From Austropuccinia psidii (taxonomy: Eukaryota > Basidiomycota > Pucciniomycetes > Pucciniales > Sphaerophragmiaceae): a stretch of DNA of 64,000 nucleotides. This document shows positions 23,564-35,059 of the stretch, one piece after another; within the stretch, counting starts at the first letter, position 1; every line of letters starts with the position of its first letter. Both the position numbers and the translations under genes were made by a program. The notes under the pieces were generated by a model. It was not told the origin of the DNA and made no database searches. It worked only from the letters and a program-made list of their open reading frames with translations. The stretch spans positions 10,690,451 through 10,754,450 of the forward strand of contig JALGQZ010000004.1 in assembly GCA_023105745.1 (NCBI GenBank). Reading direction: 5' to 3'.

Positions 23564-25007
23564 ATGCCAAGAAAGAACAGACCAGCATTTGCGATTGGTG
23601 AAGAACCATTGGGCAAGATCAAAGGCTATGATATAGAACTATATCTGGATGTGGAAAGACCTTATCCACCCATGCTTAGGAGACCTCCTTATCCAGCAAG
23701 CCTGAAAACCAGGAAAGAAATTGAGAAACATATCAATGAATTCTTGGACATGGATTTCATCAGCAGGATTGGACATAATGAAATAGTGGAAATCACCACC
23801 CCAGTCCTAATCACCTTCCATGATGGAAAGTCTAGACTGTGTGGAGACTTCAGAGCTCTGAATAACTACACAAAAGCAGACAGGTACCCTATAACCAGGA
23901 TACCTCATGCCTTGGATAAACAGGCAAAAGCCAAATACATAACCAAGATGGATTTTATGAAAGGCTTCCACCAAAATGGAGTTATACCAAACTCAATGCA
24001 ATTACTCAGAATAATATGCCATATGGGTATATATGAGTATACCAGGATGCCATTCACATCAAAAATGCACCAGCCAGCTTCCAAAGGATGTTGGACACAA
24101 TATTTGAAGAACAAATATTGGAAGGCTGGATGGTGGTGTATATTGATGATATCATTATATACTCAGAGATGTGGGAAGACCATGTACATTACATAGACAG
24201 AGTGCTAAGCAAATGTACACCCATCAATCTGAAAATTTCACTGAAAAAGTGTAATTTTGGCCAACAAGAGTTACTGGCTGTAGGAAATAAAGTCTCAGGT
24301 CTTAGTATGGCAATTGACCAGAATAAAGTAGCAGCAGTACTGAAAAAGCCAGTACCAAAGAGCATAAAAGAGATGCAATCTTTCCTTGGGTTTTCTAGCT
24401 ATTATAGAAACCACATCAAGAATTTTGCCCACATAACTAGTAGTTTATACAAGTTGTGTTCAAAAGATGTAGATTTTGAAATCACCAAAGAAAGGAGGAA
24501 TGCATATGAGAGCATCAAATATGAACTCAGAAATGCACCTGTGCTCATCTTACCACACTTTGAACTACTATTCAAGTTATACATAGATGCAGCATGTAGT
24601 CAAGGCCTAGGAGCAGCCCTTCACCAAAGACAAATTGTGGATGGTAAACCAAGAGAAGTAGTAATTTGCTACATTTCAAGGCAACTGAAAAATTCAGAAG
24701 GGAGGTATGGGGCCACCCAGACTGAGTGTCTATGTCTAGTCTGGGCTCTAGGAAAACTCCATTATTATCTGGAGGGTGCAGTCTTTGAAGTCTACACAGA
24801 CTGCACAGCCTTGAAGTCTTTACTGAACATGAAGACCACAAATAGACACATGCTGAGATGGCAAATAGCCATCCAGGAGTATAGAGGGAACATGACCATC
24901 ATATACAAAGAAGGTAAAAATCATACCAATGCAGATGGCCACTGGATAATGTCAAGAGCAATTCAGCTTATGACCCTGAAGGTGCAACCAAGATCCCCAT
25001 CCATTTA
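23564..25007 (+). pseudogene. Element C pol: reverse transcriptase and RNase H
   Basis: RT motifs appear in order: [56 protein letters not shown], then a frameshift near 24055 inside MPFG-I-K-N. The second frame (24088 on) has the intact catalytic box YIDD (24139-24150), LSKCTPINLKISLKKCNF and LSMAIDQNKVAAVL. RNase H follows with [24 protein letters not shown] and the second Asp in VYTDCTALKSL. A second frameshift near 24945 (after NADG) carries the last residues into the frame of 25008. Active-site residues are retained although the frame is broken. Confidence 0.9.
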
Positions 25008-26691
25008 ATGGAAATATATAGGAGGAGAAACTTCAGATTCTCTGAATGGGCACCAGGAAGTGGTACCCTTGACAGTGGGAACACTGATTCAGAAGGAACA
25101 GAAACTCCCATACTGGGAATAAGTTCCTCAGAACTACACAATGAATTTTTCAGTGCAGTACTGAAGTCTTATTCCAAACACAAACAGTGTGGCATATTAC
25201 TACAACTCCTTCTAAAAAAGTACAGGAGTCCAGAACTGGAATCCCAGCTGGAAGAACTATGGTTGAGGGGCTATAAGGTTTACAAGTTTGTCCTTATAGA
25301 TGGCCTGGTCTACCATAGAGAAAAACACACAAGTGCACTCACAGTGGTAGACAGAGACCACATCTCCATGATCCTGCAGGAATGCCATGACTGCCCCTAT
25401 ATGGGACACATGAGTGAAGAAAGGACCAAGGAGAGGTCAGCAAGCATAGCTTGGTGGCCCAAGTGGGAACAAGAGTTGAGTGAATACATAAACACTTGTG
25501 AAAGATGCCAGAAGGAAAATAGGAATCGTGGGAAGAAGTATAAGTTACTTCAACATATAGAAGAACCGAAAAACCCATGGGAAACCATCAATATAGACTG
25601 GGTTACAGGACTTGTCCCAGGAGGCAAAGAAAACTTCAATGCCTGTTTGATCATAGTTGATAGGTTCAGCAAGAGCATGAGTTGTCTACCATGCCACAAG
25701 GAGGACAAAGCCATGGATACTGCTCTTTTATTTTGGAATAACATCATATCTACCTGTGGAGTCCCTAAGATAATCATTAGTGATTGGGACCCAAAATTCA
25801 CATCTGAATTTTGAACCAACTTGTATGAAATGCTTGGCAGCCAGCCTGTATTTTCCACACCTTACCATCCACAAACAGATGGCCTAGCAGAAAGGATGAT
25901 CCAAACAATGGAGGACATCCTTAGGAGGTTCTCTGCCTATGGCATGGAATATAAGGACCATGAGGAATAAACCCATGACTGGGTTACCCTTCTACCAGCA
26001 GTCCAACGGGCTTATAATAAAATTCAGCACTCTACCACAGGAAAAACACATGCACTGGTAGAGAAAGGGTGGAATCCCTTGTTGCCTGTGGATCACTTGA
26101 AGAAGAATCTTCTTACCATCCACCCCACAGCCAAAGACTTCCATGATATGTGGAAGAGAGCTTGTAAAACAGCTGCTAAATGCATAGCTGAGGCAAAAGA
26201 CTATAATAAGCAGAGGTGGGACAAGACACACATGGAACCTGACCTTAAGGAAGGGGACCAGGTGTTAGTTTCTATACTGAACTTCAAAAATCTTAAAGGA
26301 TCCAAGAAGATGAGAGACTCATTTGTAGGGTGCTTTACTATCATCAAGTTGATAGGAAGGAATGCAGTGGGTGTCAAGCTCACAGAGGAGTTTTCCAGTG
26401 AGCTTGGTCAAACCATACTTCCAAACTGAAGAGGGTAAATTCCCATCCAGGAAGAAGATCCTCACACCACCAGAGATAGTGGAAGTAGAGGATTCCCCAG
26501 GACCTGTGAGTAAAATAATCAGGGCCAGAAAGATCAGACTTAATGGGAAGGATCAAAGACAGTACTCAGTCAGATTCAAGAACAAAACAGCCGATAAGGA
26601 CAAATGGTTGGCAGAAGTTGCCATACCAGATGGGAACCTTAATTTAAGGAGATTCAGAGCCTCTAGGAGGACTGAACAGTCTCATCAATGA
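25008..26691 (+). pseudogene. Element C pol: integrase and chromodomain-like tail
   Basis: The frame 25008-25814 holds the zinc-binding region ([16 protein letters not shown]) and the first core Asp ([11 protein letters not shown]). Stops at 25812 (a Trp position) and about 25968 interrupt it, and the same frame goes on at 26079. The second Asp lies in SDWDPKF and the Glu after YHPQTDG in LAERM. A deletion near 26395 shifts the frame; the tail (26362-26691) has IVEVEDSPGPV, QRQYSVRF, DKWLAE and LRRFRASRR. This C-terminus is the C-family version of the chromodomain-like module. The last codon is 23 bases before the LTR. Confidence 0.88.
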
Positions 26692-26699
26692 TGAGCCTT

Positions 26700-26714
26700 T
26701 TTAGAGGGAGGGTA
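26700..26714 (+). other. Polypurine tract of element C
   Basis: TTTAGAGGGAGGGTA precedes the LTR start TGTCAGCC. Element I has the same tract with GGCA at 43193-43204. Confidence 0.75.
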
Positions 26715-28094
26715 TGTCAGCCTGTGACTGAAAACCAGAGCAGAAGCATGACAGCCAAAATACCATAAACCAATGGTATAGCCAAGATACCACCAAAACA
26801 TAGAGCTGAGCCAAATAAGCTCAAAATTTATCAAAGGAAAGAGGAAACTCACCTCTTTCTGATAATATAAGTCCCATAACCATAGGAGAAAGAATAACAA
26901 GGTTATTGCTGCTCAAAGTTATTGCTGAGCATAAACCTTAATTTTCACCTCTCATCTAAAATACAGAAGGAGAGGCTTAACCCCATCAAATGGGTATTCA
27001 AAATGAATCTCTAAGCCAGAACTATCCAATGGTACCAGCCAAACTGAGCTACGACCAATATTAATGGAGTTATGGTCAATTTCAGGCCAAATAAGGGTGA
27101 ACAAAACATTCACCATTCATCTAACTTTTGCAGTTTTAGCATGAGATACCTAAAGTGGGGTCTTTTTGGAAAGAGCACAATCAGAGCTATTTGATGGTGT
27201 CATCCATTTGCTCATAGCTCATTTAGAACAAAGGTTATGGGGAAAATAAGCCCAATACACCTTTTTGCCTATACCACAAACATGTACAAATATCTTGTAC
27301 ATGGAATAACTTTGCCATATTAAATGATACCCATATCAAGTGAGGTACCATTGTGTAGAGAACATGCAGGGCTACACACTGAACCAATTTTGAGGTTGAT
27401 ATCTCAAGAATTGACAAAGGTATGGCTGTTTTAAAGTCAGATTCACACCTGCTGTCATATACAGCCTTACCATGGGATAATATCCCATAACCATTAATAT
27501 GAGGTGTCAAATAGACAAAAAAGCTTGTTTTTACTGAAATACCTCATATGTCAGCCAATAATGGGTCCCATACAGTTTTTGTACAGCATTCTAAGTGTCA
27601 TACATGTCAGAATCAGGATGTGAGGTCCCCAAATGAAAATGTTCACCCTGTATTGGTGAAAGCTTGCAAACCACAAGCCAGTCCTAGAGAGTGAAAAAAT
27701 CTTCACTTCCTCTAAGTGAAAAGGTCTAGCACCCTTTCCACCCCATTTCAGGATAAAAAGGAGGCTTTTCACAGCCAAAATTGTTTCCTCATCCTTCTCT
27801 TGAATACCCTACGTAGTAAACTCTCCAAAACAGTTTTACCCTTGGGTAAAAATCAGGTATAATTATAGTTTGAATTATTGTAGCTCTTATCATAGTAATC
27901 CAACTGGTAAGACCACACCCTGGGTTCTCAATAGTGCTCACCACCACTATTATTCAATAGTAGAACCTTTTTATTATATTATAAACCATCATCTTAAATT
28001 CAAATCCTTATTTTAAACCATTTTCTGCGTGTCACAGTCATAGTTCTAGCTGTAAATAGCCTAATTACTTCTTCAACATAGACTCTATCTGACA
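26715..28094 (+). repeat. 3' LTR of element C
   Basis: This 1,380-bp LTR starts TGTCAGCC and ends ATCTGACA. Related copies are at 36092-37315 (truncated), 39744-41139 (solo) and 43205-44599. On its antisense strand are open frames at 27235-27510 (91 codons) and 27551-27778, both recurring in other copies. ATCCAATGGT lies at 27024-27033. Confidence 0.92.
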
Positions 28095-29005
28095 AAGGTG
28101 TTGCCTGTAATAACTGGCAAACCCTAATAAAGATATCATTTCTTTCTTTTTCTGGAGAATTTGTTTCAGTAACACTGCAGCCACTTTGTTTTTACCAACA
28201 CCAAGGCTGAGTCCTGAGACTACATGTCATAGAGCGTTCAACTCATGAAACCCAAAATTACATTTTTTAAGAGATATTTTCATGTTCACTTGAATAATTT
28301 TCTTAAGTACTGATGAATGTTGCTTCAAATGCAGTTGCCAGGTTTCTGAACAATTGATAATGTCATCAATATAAATGATTAACCATCCCTCTGATAATTC
28401 ATGTGGGAAAATAGTGTTCATCATTCCTTGATAGTGAGAGGGTGCATATTTGATACCAAAAGGAATCCTCAAGTATCCATAAATACCACAATGAGCAATA
28501 ATCCTCAATAATATCCTAGCATGAGGTGTTAAACGATTCTGATTGAAGCCTTTAAGAGAATCCATAGAGGTAATAAATCTTGATTTGGATAATTGGGTCA
28601 AAGTCTCATGGATTCTAGGGATTGGATACCTGTCTGTAATAGTGTAGGTATTCAATTACCTAAAATCACCAACCATCCTTGATTTATCATTATGCCAAAC
28701 AGTGATTACAGGAGTTGTGACTTATGCTTCTTAATTGTGTCCAGTTCTTCTAAGAACTCCCAGTTTCATTAGTTCATTAATATGACACTCTAATGCTTCT
28801 CTGGCCATAGGGCTAGCTGGGTAAGCTTGTCTTCTTAAAAGTTGAGGGTAAGGTCTTTCCACATGAAGCATAATGTCTACTTCATTTCCTTTGATAGCCC
28901 CAAGTGGTTCATTATCAGAAGCAAAGGCTTCCTCATATTGAAATCAAATTTTAATAAGTTCCTCCTGCACTTCTGGTGTCAATTCAGGACTAATTTGTGC
29001 GTAAA
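28095..29005 (-). pseudogene. Element D pol: reverse transcriptase (cut by C)
   Basis: The longest open piece is 28227-28655. RT motifs are [40 protein letters not shown] and an intact YIDD box (28362-28373). Upstream parts (LLRRQAYPAS, GHN, GDFR) are readable through several stops. The last residues before C are those of the GFASYYRQHL block. The catalytic aspartates are preserved, but stops flank them on both sides. Confidence 0.88.
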
Positions 29006-29800
29006 TCATTGATCTGACACAAATTTTTCTTTATTAACTTTTTTCACTTGTTGAATGACTGTGATTTCTCTTTTCTCTATAGTAAAAGGAAATTTTTGCC
29101 TTTTATTTTCCCCTATAGTGAAATACCTGTGTTTATGATTATTAATATCAACACCAAAAATATTGACATAATCATTTCCAAGTATAAAGTGTTGTGAAGT
29201 ACAATTATTCATTAAAAAAAATTGTAACTTTTAATCTGCTACTTCCTGCAGGCTGAGGGAATATAACTTCTGCTTCAAATATATGCAAGGGGTGCATATT
29301 TTGACTGGCACTGCTCAATTTCATACCTTCAATTGGCATTAACATGTCTTGCCAATTTGTATAAATATTGTCAAGATGATCTTTTTCAACACAAGTACAA
29401 AAGTAACCTGAGTCAAAATGTATCTTTGCTTCTCTCTTGTTTTTCACAATATTAGTGATACAAGATGATCCAGCTGTATAATGTTTACCTCTGGCTGCCT
29501 TGGTGTTCTGAATTTTAGAATCTTGCACTTGTATGAGATCCATACATTCATCACTATACTGTGGTAAGTGAGTATGCACTTCTGTGACTTCAAAGGAAAC
29601 ATTAATATTTTCTATATTAAGTTTATCTGCTAATTCCTCCTCTTCAGAAGGCTCAGAATCACTTTCATGTACAGGGACATCATTTGTTTCCTTTGTGTAT
29701 TCTTTTTCAGTTTCTATCTCATTGATTCTTGTCCTTTTATCACAAGTATTAGCCAAATGAGATGTACTTCCACACTTATGACATTTCAAAGGACCTTATA
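29006..29800 (-). pseudogene. Element D: zinc knuckle and protease
   Basis: The frame 29205-29789 begins with a complete CCHC knuckle ([14 protein letters not shown]), passes through an acidic linker, and has the protease site FDSGYFCTC (about 29400-29420). A frameshift near 29212 moves the rest ([17 protein letters not shown]...) to 29006-29212. The same order in B and H identifies it. The D-S-G triad is intact, with Tyr in the next position where B has Ala. Confidence 0.85.
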
Positions 29801-29914
29801 ATGTGGTGTATTGGGTTTTGGAATTGGCTTCCCACTGGCCCTGTTGTCCATTGGGGGTTTATTCCTATTCTACCAATTTTTCTTCTAGTAGTGATGTCCT
29901 CCACAGCATTGATA

Positions 29915-30840
29915 TTTCTTTATTAACATTTCAAAGGCCAATATTTGTCTTTTGTGACTCTTTCACTTGTAGCATCTCACTACCAAAATTCTTTTGGATA
30001 TACTCAAATTTTTTGAGCTTTGTTATAATTTCTTTATTATAACTTTAAATTTGGTTTACAAGTTTTAAAATATCTACTTCCTTGGAAAAGATTGGTTCAA
30101 TATTTCCTCTTCCTTGTTGTTGAATTCCATCAAAGTTCTTGCCATATTGAACACATTGTCCATGGATGTCTTCTCTTTCTTGGGAATCCTGTAATTCTGC
30201 GGGTAAGGCTTGTTCCGCTTGGGTTTTTCCTTTCCCTTTTCATTTTGCTTTCCCTGCTGGTTGGTCTTTAGGGTTTCTTGGGCTTGTTTGGCACTTGTTT
30301 AGGCAACATTTTGCTTGTGGAGGCTTGGGGAGCTTCCACTGGACTGTTTTCCATCCCTTGGGCCAACTTCTTCTTCTGGTCCTCTGATAACATGCTTTGG
30401 TTTTTCAACCAAGAGTTCATCTGTTGGACTTGTCCTGTGCAAGACATGGGTGTCCAAGCCTTGAGAAGTTGCTCTGTCTTTTCTGGCCTCATGAACTTCT
30501 TCACTTTAAGATATGATTTCATGGTTCCTATCCAAAGACTTGGGAGAAGTTCCCACTCTTGCTGTTTTGCTGCCATAAACCAGTCCTTGTAGTGGGACTG
30601 GTATATCTCTACTATTGCCTGTTGAAAGTGATTCAGATCTAACAACAGAAATAGCAGTTATGTCAGCTTCTGCACTCTCAATAAGAGTCTCAAAGGTGTT
30701 GGGTAACCTTTGGGAACTGGTGGAAGTTCTGGCATCCTCCATTTGTACCTCTCCTCTGGGCTGACATTATTGTCTTTTGGATTTATGACTTGAATGTGCT
30801 GGTCAAGATCTATTTGATTGGATGGAGTAGCTACTTCCAC
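29915..30840 (-). pseudogene. Element D gag with large internal deletion
   Basis: The frame 30268-30645 matches the first gag frame of B (FQQA.VEIYQSHYKDWF, GTM, KKFM, KNQSM). The same frame is open upstream to 30840, broken only by a TAA just before 30645, the same TAA that B has at 15294. An overlapping frame starts at ATG 30742. Further on YRIPK and MARTLMEF are readable. Then the coiled coil stops short: around 29912-29920 sequence equivalent to B 16030 joins that of B 16845, so most of the coiled coil and the whole capsid core are missing. Confidence 0.8.
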
Positions 30841-31546
30841 TTCTAGTAGGAGTCATTTCACGTCAATATGAAGCAATTAATACAAGAAATGGATTGAATT
30901 CACCTGCTGGACCTTTAAAGGGTTCTTTGGTAATGAAACCCCTTGGTGATGGGCTAGTTTGAATTTCAATACTAGACTCTGAGGTTTCAGAGTCTGAAGA
31001 GGTTTCTCTGATGGATGACACTAGAGAAAAGAAAAATAAGTTATTTTATCAAAAAATAAAAATAACTTATAAACGCAGCTTATTGGATAAAGTTGTTTTA
31101 TTGTAATTTATGCAATTTGTGTCAAAAACAAAGAAAAATGTCCAAGATTGAAGAAAAAAAAAGTTTGTAGTAAATATTTTGTTTTATTTTATATTTTATT
31201 TAAGGAAATAATAATTGTGAAATTAATAAGCTATTAATCATAATTATATTATTCACTTTACACTAGAATAACTCAAAAAAGAAATTCCAAGTCTGTGATG
31301 TCAAAAAGCCACTAGTTAGACAAAAGAAATTTATTCCAAGTCACTCAATTGTATATTGTTTCAAACAATATTCTTAAGAAAAATTAACTTTATCAATATG
31401 ATAAAGATTATTTATGAGGGATAAGTCCCAAAAAAGGCAATATTAAAGTAAATATGGCAATTTTACGTCAAAAAACAGTAAAATAAGGTCTAGAATATGA
31501 TTTATTTCGCTAAAAATTGGTTTACAATCAAAGCCAGGCCTCCCAA
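30841..31546 (-). other. 5' leader of element D with primer-binding-like site
   Basis: Next to the LTR the minus strand reads TTGGGAGGCCTGGCTTTG, the D form of the shared primer-binding-like site. Nearer gag is TTTCTTTTCTCTAG followed by TGTCATCC (about 31015-31032), the same possible 3' splice site as in B. No other gene is seen. Confidence 0.55.
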
Positions 31547-33268
31547 TGTAAGGTTTGTCTATGAAACCCTTCATAATAGTAACAATATCAAGCGTACTGT
31601 GACTGTCCTCAGTAGAAAAATATAATATAATAAAATATTAAAAAAACAAATTTGAATATAAAAAAATAAGCTTAATTCTTATTATATAAAATAATAATGA
31701 TAAAAATATAATAATTATAATAAATTCTAATTATTCTATTATTGTTATAGTCACTGACAATTCTAACGATAAGAAGTGTAAATCTCTTAATGAGACAATT
31801 ACACATGTAAAATGTAAATATTTAACCACTTACAGAAAACATAAAAATACTATTTATAAAAGAAACATAATACACACTGTGCAGAAATAATTCTTATAGA
31901 AAAGTTCTATATAAAAAAACTAATAATAGATAGAAAAGATATAAAGTTTTAAAAAAAACTTATAATATAAATTTGATACAAAAATTCAAATACAACAGTT
32001 ATCATATTATATAATTATTATAAGTTAAAAACACGCCAAAAATCAATATTTTGAAAAAAACTTTTCATAATAAAAAATATTATTAAAGAGTTTTTGAGAG
32101 AAATTTGTGGATTATAAAAGATATTTTAAAGACAAAAATTTTATAAAATAAAATATATTATTTGTGATTACAACAATAATCTAATTTCTATGATTTTCAT
32201 TACTTAATTTAAGATTTATAAAGAATAAAATACTTAAGAAATATTCTAATAATAAGATTTTATATAAGCTGAAAAACCATGCTTAAAAATAAGGTTCTTA
32301 ACTTAAGGTAACTTATTTTTAATTCCAATTTAAAGTTATCAATGTTATTCTTAACTCCAAGTAGCTTTAATCCTCATTTAAGTTAATTATTTAAATTTTT
32401 AATATAGAATCACTTTATTTAAATTAAATTTAATCACTTGAACAACTTAAAAATAGAGTTTCAAGCAAAATATCTTAAACTCAATTTTTGATTGATTTTT
32501 AAAGAGAGCTTAATTTTCTTTAAGTATAATTAAAAGAGTAAATTTCCCGGCTAATTACCCAGGAAATCTTTTTATAAAACATACTTAAAATTCAATGTAT
32601 ATAGAGATAATATTAAATTACAAGATGTGTGAAATGTTCAAGAAAATCCATCAAGAATTGTATTTTGAATGGATTTTTGAAGTTACTACTATTTTCCCAC
32701 ATAAAATAGCAATACACACTAAACCTTAACTTTTGATAAGATCTTAATGCTTGAGACCTTAAAGGTGTAAGCTTATTTAAGATTTTTGAGCTTTTCTAAG
32801 CTTTGACCAGTCTCAAAACTTTAATTTCAAGCCTGCATATTGGGATTTACCCTTTGGCAGGTTGAAATTCCGGTCCAAATTGGGATAAAACCAGTTTAAA
32901 CTTTAAGGTTGGATCAAAGTCTAATCTCAAAGTTTAAATAAGGTTGAAAATCTTCCAATACAGGTGAACAACCTTAATTGAATCCTTGCAGATCCAAAAA
33001 GTTGGGTACCCAAGCTCTGTTTGGTATTTTTCCTTTGTCCCACCTTTTTGCATGGATTTTGCCCTTTTATTTATTTAATGCCATTCTATGGCCTTGAACA
33101 GTTTAAAATTGAGCTCACGCAGGATTTACATTCTGTATTACAAATCCTTAGCCAATTCAGTAAATATACTCAACACCTCAATTTTCACTCAACTTTTGGT
33201 AAGTTTGCATAAAACTTATTCGACTTTCAAATTGAGCTTATTTAAGCTTAAATTCAACAATTTTGAAA
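31547..33268 (-). repeat. 5' LTR of element D, outer end missing
   Basis: From TGTAAGGTTTGTC at 31547 the sequence follows the reversed B LTR to about 33268, including the 67-codon frame starting at 33088. About 270 bp that B has beyond this point are absent. From about 33270 the sequence is integrase-region DNA of a C-family element. Confidence 0.88.
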
Positions 33269-33269
33269 A

Positions 33270-34335
33270 ACATCTGAGCTCCTGTATTTTTGTTGAAGGA
33301 GTTGCAAAAATATGCTACAATGTTTGTGTTTTGCATAGTTTTGGTGACCAAACTGAAAAATTAATTATGCAGTTCTGAGGAACTTATTCCCAATATGGGA
33401 GTCTTTTTCCCTTCTGTGTGAGTGTTATCACTGTCTGAGGTACCAAATTCTGGTGCATATTGACAAAATTTAACGTTCTTCCTCCTTTCTATTTCCTTGA
33501 AATGGATAGGAATGTTGGCAGCTACTTAACAGTCATAAGCTGGGTTGCTTTTGACATTGTCCAGTGGCCATCTACTGAGTCCAACTGCATTGGTGTGGCC
33601 TTTGCCCTCTTTGTATATGATGGTCATGTTACCTCTATACTCTTGGATGGCTATTTACCATCTAAACATGTGTCTATTTGTGGTCTTCATGCTAAGTAAA
33701 GAATTCAAGGGTGTGTAGTTTGTGTAGACTTGAAAGGCTGAACCTTACAAGTAATAATAGAGTTTTTCCATAGCTCAGACCAAACATAATCATTAAGTCT
33801 GAGTAGCCCTATACCTGGTTTCTGAATCTTTCAGTTTACTGTAAATTTAGCATATTACTCCCTCCAGTGGTTCATCATCCACAATGTGTCTTTGGTGAAG
33901 GGCTCCTCCCAAACCTTGACTGCAATCTGAATCTATGTACAGATTAAATGGTCATTCAAATTCAGGGAGTATCAGGACAGGTGCATTGGTGAGTTCATGT
34001 TTGATCCTCTCATATGCATCCCTCCTTTGTTTAGTGATTTTAAAGACTACATCTTTTCAGCATAAATCTTATACAATGCTAGACATATGAGCAAAATCCT
34101 GGATGTGGTTTCTGAAGTAGCTAGCAAACCAAAGCAAAGATTGCATCTCTTTGATGTTCTTTGGTACTGGTTTTTGCAGTCCTGCTGCTACTCTTTTCAG
34201 ATCTATGGCCAGACTAAGGCCTGATACTTGAAGTCCTAGTGCCAATATTTCTTGTTGACCAAAATTACAATTCTGAGGTGAAATTTTCAGATTAGTGGGT
34301 GTAAATTTACTAAGAACTCTGTCCATGTACCCCAC
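33270..34335 (-). pseudogene. Element E pol: end of RT, RNase H and start of integrase
   Basis: The stretch 34069-34335 is an RT end (SKFTPTNLKISPQNCNFGQQE, LSLAIDLKRVAA, NIKEMQSLLWFASYFRNH). RNase H follows, fragmentary, with LYIDSDCSQGLGGAL-like codons near 33910-33950, then the segment before integrase (DSEKN-like, about 33440-33520). It ends at about 33270 in sequence matching LKLLQQKY of element I. Many stops occur. The remaining plus-strand frames here (33021-33699) are shadows. Confidence 0.75.
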
Positions 34336-35059
34336 TCATCTTACCATGTCTCTGAGTATATAATGATATCATAAATATATACCACCACCAATACTTCCAA
34401 TACTTATTCTTGAAGTATTTTGTCCATAATCCTTTCTAAGTTTTCTGGTGAATTTTTAATGTCAAAATGTATTCTGGTGTACCCATATATGCACATATGG
34501 CATATGACTCTGAGAAATTTCAGGGAGTTTGGCTGTACTCCATTCTGGTGAAAACCCTCCATAAAATCCATCTTGGTTATGTATTTGGCAATTGACAGCA
34601 TGTCTAGGGTACCTGTCAGCTTTTATGTAGTTATTTAAGGATCTGAATTCCTCACACAACCTAGATTTTTCATCATTCCAAGTGATATGGACAGGAGTGG
34701 TGATTTCTGCTGCTTCATTATGTCCTATATTTCTGATAGCATCCATATATAGGACTTCATTGATGTGTTTCTCAATTCATTTGCTAGTTTCCAGGCTTGC
34801 TTGATGTGGAGGCCCTCTGAGCATGGGTGGAAAAGGTCTTTACACAAATAGAGATATTTCTATATCATGGCCTATTACCTTTCCCAAGGGTTCTTTACCA
34901 ATGGAAAAAGCTGGTCTGTTCTTCCTCATAATTCTCAGTAAACGGAGCTTTTGATTACTGGTGAGGTTAGAACTGAAAGGCCCCTCTTTGAATCCATTTA
35001 TTAATTCCTCTAAGGGGTCTTGGTTGGACAATTGGTATATATCAAGGGAAAATTTCTTT
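34336..35059 (-). pseudogene. Element E pol: reverse transcriptase
   Basis: The pieces are 34840-35031 (EELINGF, RKNRPAFSIGKEPLGK), 34462-34746 (IRNIGHNEAAEITTPV, RSLNNYIKADRYP) and 34404-34601 (KMDFMEGFHQN, HFDIKNSPENLERIM). The catalytic box is YIYD at 34368-34379, so the first active-site aspartate is Tyr. Stops at about 34855 and frameshifts near 34605 add to the damage. Identity with C and I is clear despite this. Confidence 0.82.

Larger units (their letters stand above)
1..28094 (+). mobile_element. Element C: Ty3/gypsy retrotransposon hosting two nested insertions
   Basis: This element occupies 1-1649, 11731-12208 and 23060-28094; the intervening stretches are elements A and B. Once the insertions are set aside the order is gag, zinc knuckle, protease, RT, RNase H, integrase, chromodomain-like tail, polypurine tract and 3' LTR, all on the plus strand. 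Its 5' LTR lies left of the window. The reading frame of gag at 1649 resumes at 11731 and the target duplications match, so the segments are one element. The right end abuts RT coding sequence of element D at 28095, so C was inserted into D. The D-side duplication cannot be confirmed because the left flank is outside. The copy carries nonsense and frameshift lesions and is almost certainly inactive. Confidence 0.88.
28095..33268 (-). mobile_element. Element D: B-family element split by element C
   Basis: The minus strand carries the LTR (31547-33268), leader, gag, knuckle, protease and RT, in that order, until C cuts it at 28095 inside RT. The remaining RNase H, integrase and 3' LTR should lie left of position 1. 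The LTR and gag match B closely. Gag has an internal deletion of about 0.8 kb, and the outer end of the LTR is missing at about 33268, where element E begins. Confidence 0.87.
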
